NCBI GenBank assembly: GCA_052273845.1
Contig: DAVZHM010000001.1
Location: 1-55,485, forward strand
Direction of reading: 5' to 3'
Length of the DNA: 55,485 bases
Source: Fimenecus sp052273845
GTDB lineage: Bacteria; Bacillota; Clostridia; Oscillospirales; Acutalibacteraceae
Position 1 is the stretch's first letter, and the number at the start of each line of letters is the position of its first letter. The position numbers and the translations under genes are program-made. This document shows positions 1-7,322 of this stretch, piece by piece. The notes beneath the pieces were generated by a model. That model saw only the letters and a program-made list of their open reading frames with translations, did not search any database and was not told where the DNA came from.

Positions 1-48
1 TGGAAAACTTGTCCGAAGTGAGATTTGACGATGCCATAGTATACTGTA

Positions 49-597
49 TTGTTTATGCGTAAAACGGGTCTTTTTGATTTGATTGAAAATCATATAGTCA
101 ACAATCTTGTCGATTACGCAACAGGTGTTGAAACAGGACTTGATTCAAACGGAAGAAAAAATCGTGGCGGTCATTTGATGGAAAATTTGGTGGAAAGTTT
201 TATCAAAAAAGCCGGATTTGTTAAAGATGAAACTTATTTCAAAGAAATGTATATTCATCAAATTACAGAAAAATGGAATATAGACTTATCTGCCATCTCA
301 AACCAAGGCAAAACAGAAAAGCGTTTTGATTTTGTGGTTAAGACACCTAATATGATTTACGGTATCGAAACTAATTTTTACGGAGGTGGCGGAAGTAAAT
401 TAAATGAAACAGCACGCAGTTACAAAACACTTGCTCTCGAAACCGATACAATCGACGGTTTTACTTTTGTTTGGTTTACCGATGGAAAAGGTTGGATAAG
501 CGCTCGTCATAATCTTGAAGAAACCTTTGATGTTATGGAACACATTTATAATATTAAGGATATGGAAAATGGCATAATTACAGAGGTTTTTGAATAA
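49..597 (+). CDS. DpnII-type GATC restriction endonuclease, C-terminal part, probably frameshifted
   Basis: The 182 residues match, from memory, the C-terminal two thirds of DpnII, which cuts GATC: shared blocks are VDYATGVETGLDSNGRKNR, SAISNQG and GGSKLNETARSYK. DpnII family proteins are near 280-290 residues, so roughly 100 N-terminal residues are missing. The TTG at 49 is only the first usable codon after stops at 19-21 and 37-39; it has no ribosome binding site. A second frame is open from position 3 to 59 and its end (VYCI) would join to FMRKTGLFDL if one base near 50-52 were dropped. Either the gene is a frameshifted pseudogene or the sequence has an error there. The stop overlaps the methyltransferase start (TAATG), so the two form a coupled restriction-modification pair. 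Confidence 0.75.
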   Translation: MFMRKTGLFDLIENHIVNNLVDYATGVETGLDSNGRKNRGGHLMENLVESFIKKAGFVKDETYFKEMYIHQITEKWNIDLSAISNQGKTEKRFDFVVKTPNMIYGIETNFYGGGGSKLNETARSYKTLALETDTIDGFTFVWFTDGKGWISARHNLEETFDVMEHIYNIKDMENGIITEVFE

Positions 598-1343
598 TGG
601 CAAAGAAAATTACAAAATGGGAACCTGAAGATTTTGAGCTTGAGATGACTACACATTGGTCTTTTCCAAAGCGTGGAGATTGGGCTACACACGATGCTAA
701 GTGGCGTGGTAATTGGTCGCCATATATTCCACGAAATATTATATTAAGGTATTCAAAAGAGGGCGATGTAGTTCTTGACCAATTTGCAGGCGGCGGAACT
801 ACACTCGTTGAAGCAAAGCTTTTGAACCGTGATATTATCGGCGTTGATGTCAATGGTGTTGCACTTGATAGGTGCAAAGAAAAAATAGATTTTGAGCATG
901 AAGGCGCAAATGGAAAAGTTTACATCCGTAAGGGAGATGCCAGAAATTTAGATTTTCTTTCAGATGAAAGTATAGACCTTATTTGTACACATCCACCCTA
1001 TGCCGATATTATTAAATATAGCGATGGCATTGACGGAGATTTGTCGCAACTCAAAGTGAAAGGTTTTCTTGAAGAAATGAAAAAGGTGGCTGCAGAGAGC
1101 TACCGTGTTTTGAAAAAAGATAAATTTTGTGCCGTACTTATGGGCGATACAAGACAAAAAGGCTGTATGATACCTATGTCTTTTGATGTGATGAAAATAT
1201 TTCAGGATGCAGGGTTTCAATTAAAAGAACTGATTATCAAAGAACAGCACAATTGCAAAGCGACCGGATATTGGAAAACGAACAGTGTGAAATATAACTT
1301 TCTGTTGATTGCGCACGAGTACTTGTTTATCTTTAAAAAATGA
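597..1343 (+). CDS. DNA methyltransferase (N6-adenine or N4-cytosine class) of a restriction-modification pair
   Basis: A 248-residue S-adenosylmethionine-dependent DNA methylase. Visible motifs are the SAM-binding motif I, FAGGGTT (about residue 63), followed by the acidic strand GVDVN, and the catalytic motif IV THPPY (about residue 133), followed by ADIIKYS. The order motif I then motif IV, with any target-recognition region after it, is unlike the alpha-class Dam methylases (I-TRD-IV) that usually accompany DpnII. It starts at the ATG overlapping the endonuclease stop (TAATG), so it is translationally coupled and presumably protects the host DNA from that nuclease. The specificity cannot be read from sequence. 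Low GC compared with the genes from 1366 on suggests the pair was acquired by transfer. Confidence 0.8.
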   Translation: MAKKITKWEPEDFELEMTTHWSFPKRGDWATHDAKWRGNWSPYIPRNIILRYSKEGDVVLDQFAGGGTTLVEAKLLNRDIIGVDVNGVALDRCKEKIDFEHEGANGKVYIRKGDARNLDFLSDESIDLICTHPPYADIIKYSDGIDGDLSQLKVKGFLEEMKKVAAESYRVLKKDKFCAVLMGDTRQKGCMIPMSFDVMKIFQDAGFQLKELIIKEQHNCKATGYWKTNSVKYNFLLIAHEYLFIFKK

Positions 1344-1365
1344 CTTTGGAGGGAATAGAAAAGAA

Positions 1366-2727
1366 ATGGAATCAATTTTACTGCATCCGCCGCTATTGGA
1401 GGGCGAGGAGTTTTCGTTGCTTCGACAAAATCCCGACCGCGGCTGGCGAATGGAGACTTATTTGACTTTGGGCAGCAACACGGTGATGTTCAAACCCTCA
1501 AAAACCCCTTTGGGATTTTTGGACGAGCAAATCGAATTGTACCGTGACACGCCTTGCCGTTTGGTGCAGGTGTATGTGTATTTAACGGAATACTGCAAAA
1601 AGCCGTTGGATTCACTTGCCTTTTCGCAGTTGGAAGCGTATTTGGAAGGGCTTCGCGCGCGGGGACTTCGTGCGATATTGCGCTTTGCGTATGAATATGA
1701 AGTGAACCGCAAGGTGGGACCGACTTCCGGCCGTATTTACGGGCATCTTCAGCAAATCAAAAAATGGTTTTTGCAAAACGAGCCTTTGGTGCGGGAAACT
1801 GTGTTGGTGTTGCAGGCGGGTATGATTGGCGCGTGGGGCGAGTGGCACACCGCAAAACATTACCACAGCAAAAAGAAAGTGCTTGCACATCTGTGCGACG
1901 CAGCGCCGCCGTATTTGCCTTTGCAAGTGCGTATGCAACCGTTTAAGGATTGCGTGCAAAACACCGAAAATGCCGCGCGTGTGGGCTATCACGATGATTT
2001 TTTGGTCGGTGCTTACCACAAATGGAATACGCCTGCCGGCGCGCCTGGCAGCGAAGCCTTCGACAGGTTTGTAAAGGAGTCTCGCTTTACACTAAATGAC
2101 GGCGAAATGCCGTGGGGCAGAGATAAAACTTATCAAAACGGCTTTATTAACGGCTACGAAATGCTGACCGCCTGTGCACAGCATAGCCTTTCCACGCTGA
2201 GCTTGACGCACAATTATATCGAAGAGGACGGGCAGCATAACGCTGTGCGTTGGCAAACGGAAACGCTCAACGCCATACGTGCAAGCGAACTTTCGTGCCC
2301 CTCTACGCCTGAATATTTCACCCAAAACGGGGCGGCGAGGGAGAGAACTGTCTTTGACTTTTTGACCGACCATTTGGGGTATCAAATTGCGGTGTGGGAA
2401 ATCTTTATCGGCGACACCCCCGACGGCGGGCAAATTGCCACCGTGAAACTTTCCAACAGTGGATTTGCGCTGCCGTATGTTTTTACAAAATTGACATTAT
2501 ATCTCGCCGATGCGAATGGAAATGTAAAGGAATACAACTTTACGGATTACACACCCAAAAAACTCCTCGGCGGCGCGGCGGGAACCTTCTCTCTCACGGG
2601 AGAGTTCGGCGAAATTCGCAAAATCGGGCTTTCTTTGGAAAAGGAAATTTACAAGCCTTGCTATATCCGCTTCGCCAATCGCTGTGATTTTCAATACGGT
2701 GTGCATTGGTTTGAAATTACACCGTAA
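1366..2727 (+). CDS. DUF4874/DUF4832-type protein, possible glycoside-hydrolase-like barrel
   Basis: A 453-residue protein. The ATG at 1366 is preferred to an upstream in-frame ATG at 1309, which lies inside the methylase gene, because GGAGGGA (1348-1354) sits 11 bases before it. The N-terminal half (NPDRGWRMETYL, VQVYVYLTEY, RFAYEYE, GMIGAWGEWH) is typical of DUF4874, a (beta/alpha)-barrel-like domain. The segment LSLTHNYIEEDG and the C-terminal beta-rich part (about residues 330-453) fit DUF4832. There is no signal peptide. These families occur near carbohydrate-active enzymes, but no substrate is known to me; the GAWGEWH block could be part of an active site. It converges on the sulfatase/anSME operon with a shared terminator between them. 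Confidence 0.65.
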   Translation: MESILLHPPLLEGEEFSLLRQNPDRGWRMETYLTLGSNTVMFKPSKTPLGFLDEQIELYRDTPCRLVQVYVYLTEYCKKPLDSLAFSQLEAYLEGLRARGLRAILRFAYEYEVNRKVGPTSGRIYGHLQQIKKWFLQNEPLVRETVLVLQAGMIGAWGEWHTAKHYHSKKKVLAHLCDAAPPYLPLQVRMQPFKDCVQNTENAARVGYHDDFLVGAYHKWNTPAGAPGSEAFDRFVKESRFTLNDGEMPWGRDKTYQNGFINGYEMLTACAQHSLSTLSLTHNYIEEDGQHNAVRWQTETLNAIRASELSCPSTPEYFTQNGAARERTVFDFLTDHLGYQIAVWEIFIGDTPDGGQIATVKLSNSGFALPYVFTKLTLYLADANGNVKEYNFTDYTPKKLLGGAAGTFSLTGEFGEIRKIGLSLEKEIYKPCYIRFANRCDFQYGVHWFEITP

Positions 2728-2740
2728 AAATGCCATAATA

Positions 2741-2770
2741 AAAACCGCTGAGCGTCTGCTTAGCGGTTTT
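2741..2770. terminator. bidirectional intrinsic terminator
   Basis: The stem AAAACCGCT / AGCGGTTTT (2741-2749 with 2762-2770), extended inward by GAGC/GCTT pairs, has A-runs on the left and T-runs on the right. It can end transcripts of the plus-strand gene (stop 2727) and of the minus-strand anSME gene (stop 2786). Confidence 0.85.
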
Positions 2771-2785
2771 GCTTTTATCATACGA

Positions 2786-3889
2786 TTATTTTCTTTGCTC
2801 GGGCGGCTTTTCGGTGATAAACACGCGAAACAGCGGCAGGCAGGAAGTAAAAAACTTTTTGTATGCCGCGCAGTAATCCGCACTTTGCTGTGTGCGTTTG
2901 CAACCGCCCGCACGGCAAATCGGATAGACTTTGCATTGCTTACAGCGGTCGGGCACGGGCAAACTTTCTTTGATAAAGTCGGTCGCCGTTTTGCTGTTTG
3001 CCATCGTGCGAAAATCCGTTTCCCGGATATTGCCGAGCAAATATTCATCGGTGCAGTAGAAGTCACACGGATAAATATTGCCGTTACTCTCCGATACAAA
3101 TTGGTGCGAACAATACCCCAAAATGCCGCATTGCTCGGTTTGTTGCCCCAAAAACAGCCGCACCCAGTTGTCAAACTGCCGCACGCTGATGTATTGCCCG
3201 CGCACATAATCTTTGACATACAAATTAAAGACCTTAATTAAGAAATTCGCGTACTGTTCGGGCGTCATATACAGTTCGCTTTCCTCGGTGGAGTCGAACG
3301 GACGCAAGCAAGGGATAAACTGCAAATAGCGAAATCCCTTTGCGCGGAAATACCGATAAATCCGTTCGCCGTTTTCGGCACAGTACCCTGTGAGCACGGT
3401 TAATATGTTGAACTCCGCCCCGTGCCGCCGCAAAATTTCCGCCGCGTTCAAGATTTGGTAAAACGAGTTTTGCCCCGAAGGCTTTTTGCGGAATTTATTG
3501 CCTTCCAAATCTCCGTCCAAACTCAAGCCCACCAAAAACTGATGGTCGGCGAAAAACTGCGCCCATTCATCGGTGATTTGTGTGCCGTTGGTTTGAATGG
3601 AATAAAAAACGGGACTGTTTTTGCGGTTGTATTGCTTGACCGTTTTAGTAAAATGCTCAAAAAACGGCAGACCGCAAAGCGTCGGTTCGCCACCTTGAAA
3701 GGCGAACGCAACGGGGTGCCCGTCGGCAAAGGCGAGTGCCTTTTTTATGAGAATTTCGGCGGTTTCGAGTGACATAGTGCCAAAACCGAGATGTTCCCTG
3801 TGCTCGGAAACATCTCGGTAGAAGCAGTATTCACACGAAAGATTGCAAAGGGACGACGCCGGTTTTATCATCAACGATAAACTTGGCAT
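2786..3889 (-). CDS. anaerobic sulfatase-maturating enzyme (radical SAM, SPASM)
   Basis: A 367-residue radical SAM enzyme that oxidises an active-site Cys or Ser of sulfatases to C-alpha-formylglycine without oxygen. The radical SAM cluster motif is C15-x3-C19-x2-C22 (CNLSCEYC), followed by the GGEPT motif near residue 66 and QTNGT near 98. The C-terminal third holds the many cysteines of a SPASM domain (CGILGYC, YPCDFYC, CKQCKVYPIC, GGCKR) for two auxiliary 4Fe-4S clusters. Length and layout match the Clostridium perfringens anSME family. It lies 27 bases downstream of a Cys-type sulfatase on the same strand, which is its likely substrate; the two are probably co-transcribed. Confidence 0.92.
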   Translation of the reverse strand: MPSLSLMIKPASSLCNLSCEYCFYRDVSEHREHLGFGTMSLETAEILIKKALAFADGHPVAFAFQGGEPTLCGLPFFEHFTKTVKQYNRKNSPVFYSIQTNGTQITDEWAQFFADHQFLVGLSLDGDLEGNKFRKKPSGQNSFYQILNAAEILRRHGAEFNILTVLTGYCAENGERIYRYFRAKGFRYLQFIPCLRPFDSTEESELYMTPEQYANFLIKVFNLYVKDYVRGQYISVRQFDNWVRLFLGQQTEQCGILGYCSHQFVSESNGNIYPCDFYCTDEYLLGNIRETDFRTMANSKTATDFIKESLPVPDRCKQCKVYPICRAGGCKRTQQSADYCAAYKKFFTSCLPLFRVFITEKPPEQRK

Positions 3890-3916
3890 AAGACCACATC
3901 TTTCGGGAAAAGGATT

Positions 3917-5953
3917 TTATTTTATAATACCGCGGCGATTTTCTTTGAAATCTTTTTGGATTTCGTCGAGCTTCGCATGGTATTCGTCTGCGATTTCGGG
4001 ATATACCGGCGTACGGTTGTAGTTTTCGCCGACGTCATCGCTCAAAATGTGCAGCCAATTCTTGCGGTATTTGTCGAAGAACGCGGAGTTGTCGTTCTGA
4101 ATACGGTCGAAGTATTTGAATGTGATGAAATTGTTTTCGGTCAACACATCGTAATCATAATCCGGATACATTGCGCGCACTTCGGAAGTCGGCATCGTGT
4201 ACTGAATTGCCTTGATGTCCTCACGCTTCATATGTAAAATCGGATTGTCCTTCGTGTGCAGAACCGTATCGTTTTTAAGCAAATCCACCATAGACACACC
4301 GTCGATTTCACGGTCGGTCGGCAAATAACCGGTTTGACCGCCGTTTCCGGTGATGCCGCAAAGGTCCACAAGCGTCGGATAGAGGTCAACAAGCGTTGCA
4401 GACTGGCTTCTCGTGGTGCCGACTTCGCCCAAAGCGCCGTTGGCGTTATCCCAACGAATCATAAACGGTACTTTCTGACCGCCTTCGTAGGCAAGGTATT
4501 TGCCGCCGCGCAAATCGCTGACGGAGCCTTCCAGTGCAGGGCCGTTATCGCTCGTGAAGATGATGATGGTATCTTCCATTACACCGAGTTTTTCCAAGGT
4601 GTCAAACAACTCGCCAAGGTAGGCGTCAAATTCCGTCACGCAGTCTACATAAGTGCCCATGCCGCTTGTGCCGTCAAATTCATCGCCTGCAAAAACAGGA
4701 GCATGCGGCCACGGAGAAGCGTAATAAGCAAAGAACGGTTGGTCGGAATTCTGTACCCGGTCGGTAATCCAATCGGTGATTTCGCCGTGAATCCATTCGG
4801 TGAGTTTGCTTTGGTCTTTTTTGCCGTTTACGAACATTTCGTCCGTACCGTGCACGATTTCGTACTGCCCGTTCTCTTCGCGGACATGGTAGAACGGCGT
4901 CATATCGTTTACATGGTGGCTGCCGTAGAAGTAATCAAAGCCTTGGTTGGTGGGCAGATACTCGCCGTAATCGCCCAAATGCCATTTGCCGAATGCGCCG
5001 GTGTTGTAGCCTGCCGCTTTGAAGGTTTCGGCAATGGTGATTTCGTCACCGAGCATACCGTCAGCGTTTGCACCCATTTCAATCGAGTTGAAAATACGGG
5101 TTTGTGCAAACGGAGTGAGGGTTGCAATGGTCGGATACATTACGTTGTCGGCGTAGCCGCGGTACGGATAGCGACCGGTCATCGCCGCGAAACGCGCGGG
5201 CGAGCAAACGGAATAAGAAGAATAGAAGTTTTCAAGATTCAAACCGTTTTCGCCGATGCTGTCGATGTTCGGCGTGTCATAAATTGCACCGTTCAAGGAA
5301 ACATCGCCCCAACCGAGGTCGTCCATCAAAATGAAAAGTACATTCGGCTTGTCTGCTTTGGCGGCGTTTTTGTCCACGCCTTTTAAGTAATCATCCTGAC
5401 CGTCCCAAAGGCGTTCGGTGTTGGGCTTTGCGCGCAGGTTCATTGTCAGCACATAAACGATGCTTGTGCCGATAAGCAATACGCTCAATACGCCGGAAAG
5501 CGCTTTCTTCGCGCTCTCTTTGGAGAACACGTGTTTTGCGGTAAAGAACAAGCCCCAAAGACAAACCGCAGAGGGGAGTGCCAGCAACACGTTGCCGAGG
5601 ATTCTTGTGCCGATGTTGCCTTCGCCCTGCAACCACGGATGCGCTGCGGAACTGTACCCTGCAAGCCCCGAAGAAAACGCACCGAAGCCTGCGTCCGCGC
5701 CCCAAATGATGTAGTACACAATCACGCCGAGCGCTGCCGCCGCGTAACCGAATACCATCGGTGCATAGACTTTCTTTTTGATGAGCAAGCTCAACAAAAT
5801 CACTGCGGACATAATGCAGCAATACGCAACGGCAACCACGCTGACGATGTTCAAGCGCAGAATCCAAAGTGCCGGCATAATTGCAATGCCCACGACCATC
5901 AAAATGATGGGGAATACTTTTTTGCCTGTGTCTAAAGCGAGTTTCTTTTTCAT
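3917..5953 (-). CDS. membrane-anchored Cys-type sulfatase (five N-terminal helices)
   Basis: A 678-residue protein. Hydrophobic helices lie near residues 14-34, 36-58, 63-86, 118-140 and 150-170, followed by a type I sulfatase domain from about residue 200: PNVLFILMDDLGWGD (metal-binding Asp pair), the signature C250-SPARFAAMTGR, GKWHLGD and TSDNGP. C250 is the residue to be converted to formylglycine, and the anSME gene follows directly. Five helices plus an outside sulfatase domain is the topology of lipoteichoic acid synthases, but those use a Thr nucleophile; CSPAR marks a true sulfatase, probably acting on host or dietary sulfated glycans at the cell surface. GGAGGC precedes the ATG. The mobile element sits just upstream of its promoter. 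Confidence 0.88.
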   Translation of the reverse strand: MKKKLALDTGKKVFPIILMVVGIAIMPALWILRLNIVSVVAVAYCCIMSAVILLSLLIKKKVYAPMVFGYAAAALGVIVYYIIWGADAGFGAFSSGLAGYSSAAHPWLQGEGNIGTRILGNVLLALPSAVCLWGLFFTAKHVFSKESAKKALSGVLSVLLIGTSIVYVLTMNLRAKPNTERLWDGQDDYLKGVDKNAAKADKPNVLFILMDDLGWGDVSLNGAIYDTPNIDSIGENGLNLENFYSSYSVCSPARFAAMTGRYPYRGYADNVMYPTIATLTPFAQTRIFNSIEMGANADGMLGDEITIAETFKAAGYNTGAFGKWHLGDYGEYLPTNQGFDYFYGSHHVNDMTPFYHVREENGQYEIVHGTDEMFVNGKKDQSKLTEWIHGEITDWITDRVQNSDQPFFAYYASPWPHAPVFAGDEFDGTSGMGTYVDCVTEFDAYLGELFDTLEKLGVMEDTIIIFTSDNGPALEGSVSDLRGGKYLAYEGGQKVPFMIRWDNANGALGEVGTTRSQSATLVDLYPTLVDLCGITGNGGQTGYLPTDREIDGVSMVDLLKNDTVLHTKDNPILHMKREDIKAIQYTMPTSEVRAMYPDYDYDVLTENNFITFKYFDRIQNDNSAFFDKYRKNWLHILSDDVGENYNRTPVYPEIADEYHAKLDEIQKDFKENRRGIIK

Positions 5954-5981
5954 TGCACAGCCTCCTTTTTTATACCCGAAT

Positions 5982-6010
5982 ATTATACAATTTTAATAGG
6001 CACTCGTCAA
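5982..6010 (-). promoter_or_regulatory. sigma-A promoter of the sulfatase/anSME operon
   Basis: On the minus strand TTGACG (6005-6010), a 17-base spacer and TATAAT (5982-5987) form a near-consensus housekeeping promoter about 30 bases before the sulfatase start. The left end of the element (direct repeat from 6035) begins 24 bases upstream of the -35 box, so any activator site further upstream has been separated from it. Confidence 0.85.
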
Positions 6011-6034
6011 GTAACTAAAGCGTATAAATACGGG

Positions 6035-6047
6035 GAATTTGCCGAAC
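6035..6047 (+). repeat. 13-bp direct repeat, left copy (target duplication)
   Basis: GAATTTGCCGAAC abuts the left inverted repeat without a gap; an identical copy abuts the right inverted repeat at 50047-50059. The exact fit of both boundaries indicates a target-site duplication or attachment core formed when the element inserted. Confidence 0.85.
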
Positions 6048-6075
6048 GGTGAATTAAAAAAATAACCTGACCCCC
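6048..6075 (+). repeat. left terminal inverted repeat of the element
   Basis: 28 bp beginning GGTGAATTAAAAAAATAA and ending TGACCCCC. The reverse complement of 50019-50046 is identical except for two adjacent bases (CC here, GT on the right). This marks the left end of the 44-kb element and lies 73 bases before the favoured transposase start. Confidence 0.9.
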
Positions 6076-6084
6076 CTACCCAAT

Positions 6085-6113
6085 TTGCCATAATTCAAAA
6101 AAGATGTTAAAAT
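6085..6113 (+). promoter_or_regulatory. probable promoter of the transposase gene
   Basis: TTGCCA (6085-6090), a 17-base spacer and TAAAAT (6108-6113) lie just inside the left inverted repeat. The -10 box overlaps an in-frame ATG at 6112, which argues that translation begins further on, at 6148. Confidence 0.5.
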
Positions 6114-6147
6114 GAATCAATTTTTGAGGATGATGGAGAACAGAAAA

Positions 6148-7227
6148 ATGGCGGAAACTCGTAATAAAAAATACAAGCAGATAAACGAAGCAGAAAGAGA
6201 ATTGATTGAGCGGCTTCTGAGAAATAACACACCCAAAAAACAAATTGCAAGAATGCTGAACCGCAGCATAACAACTATCCGTAAAGAAATAAAACGAGGC
6301 TCTGTTGAACAGAGAAAAGAAATCAAAACCACAAAAAAAGATGCAAATATTCCTTTATACAAAACCGAACTCGTCTATTTTGCTGATGTAGGTCAGCGTA
6401 TATATAAACAAAACCGTTCGCATTGCGGGCGAAAATGCAAAATCATTGAATGCCGTGATTTTTTAAATTATGTTGAACAACAAGTGAAGTCTGATAAGCT
6501 GTGGTCATTAGATGCAGCAGCAGGACACGCAAAAAAGTTGAATTTATTTGAGCAAACCGTTACAACGCAAACCTTATATAACTGGGTGGATCTCGGTTTA
6601 TGCAGTACAAGAAATATTGATTTACTCAAAAAAGTCGGATGGAAAACACATCAGAAAAAAGTCCGTGAACACAAAAAGTGTCTCGGGCGTTCAATCGATG
6701 AGCGTCCGGAAATAGTTGATTCCCGATTAGAATTCGGGCACTGGGAGGGCGACGGTATTGTCGGAAAAGACAGTAAAGGGCATTGGATTACTCTTATTGA
6801 GAGAAAAACGCGTATGGGATTTATTTTCAATGTTAAAGATAAGCAGGCGTGTCGGATTGTCGAAGTTGTTGACCGACTCGAGAGAATGTTCGGTGCGTTA
6901 TTCCCGCTCGTTTTCAAAACAATTACATTTGATAACGGTACAGAATTTTCAAGTTCTAATTTAATGGAAGGCAATCAAAGAACCATAATCTACTATGCGC
7001 ATCCATATTCCTCTTGGGAGCGGGGTTCTAACGAAAACTGGAACGGAATTATTCGCCGTTATTTTCCAAAGGGAACATCCTTTGATGATGTTCAAGATGA
7101 AGATTTACGCAGAATTCAGAATATGATTAACAATATGCCACGAAAAATGTTTAACTATAACAGTTCGAGAGAATTGTTTTCACAAGAATTACAAATATTG
7201 ATAGCATCGGCAACTGCGGTAGCATAA
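6148..7227 (+). CDS. IS30-family DDE transposase
   Basis: A 359-residue transposase. The N-terminal HTH (about residues 10-45: NEAERELIERLL, KKQIARMLNRSITTIRKEIKRG) is the usual IS30 DNA-binding domain. The catalytic core shows the three acidic positions: D in GHWEGDGI, D in TFDNGTEF, and E in ERGSNENWNG, followed by RRYFPKGTSF. The ATG at 6148 is preferred because GGAG (6135-6138) precedes it by nine bases; ATGs at 6112, 6130 and 6133 are in frame. A simple IS30 element would have its right inverted repeat within about 100 bases of the stop; none is seen there, while the matching repeat lies at 50019-50046. It probably mobilises the whole element. Confidence 0.92.
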   Translation: MAETRNKKYKQINEAERELIERLLRNNTPKKQIARMLNRSITTIRKEIKRGSVEQRKEIKTTKKDANIPLYKTELVYFADVGQRIYKQNRSHCGRKCKIIECRDFLNYVEQQVKSDKLWSLDAAAGHAKKLNLFEQTVTTQTLYNWVDLGLCSTRNIDLLKKVGWKTHQKKVREHKKCLGRSIDERPEIVDSRLEFGHWEGDGIVGKDSKGHWITLIERKTRMGFIFNVKDKQACRIVEVVDRLERMFGALFPLVFKTITFDNGTEFSSSNLMEGNQRTIIYYAHPYSSWERGSNENWNGIIRRYFPKGTSFDDVQDEDLRRIQNMINNMPRKMFNYNSSRELFSQELQILIASATAVA

Positions 7228-7258
7228 ACCCATCAAAAACAATTACACACGTTATTTA

Positions 7259-7291
7259 GAGCAATTACAATTTTGTGATTGCTCTTTTTTT
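7259..7291 (+). terminator. terminator/attenuator between transposase and parA
   Basis: GAGCAATTAC (from 7259) and GTGATTGCTC form a 10-bp stem (one G-T pair) followed by seven T. It ends the transposase transcript. Because GAGCAATTACAA recurs over the parA ribosome binding site, the 3' arm could pair with either copy, so it may also control parA. Confidence 0.8.
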
Positions 7292-7322
7292 ATTTCAAAA
7301 AATGAAAGGAGCAATTACAAAA

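Noticed and set aside
2497..3219. Minus-strand frame of 240 codons between the DUF4874 and anSME genes
   Set aside because: Runs through the terminator and out of frame through anSME; the translation is shadow-like.
4256..5386. Long plus-strand frame (376 codons) opposite the sulfatase gene
   Set aside because: Antisense shadow of a well-supported gene; composition rich in Val, Ala, His and Arg without any motif.
6048..7291. A simple 1.2-kb IS30 insertion sequence inside a larger element
   Set aside because: No right inverted repeat is found after the transposase stop; the only match to the left repeat is at 50019-50046, with matching direct repeats outside both.
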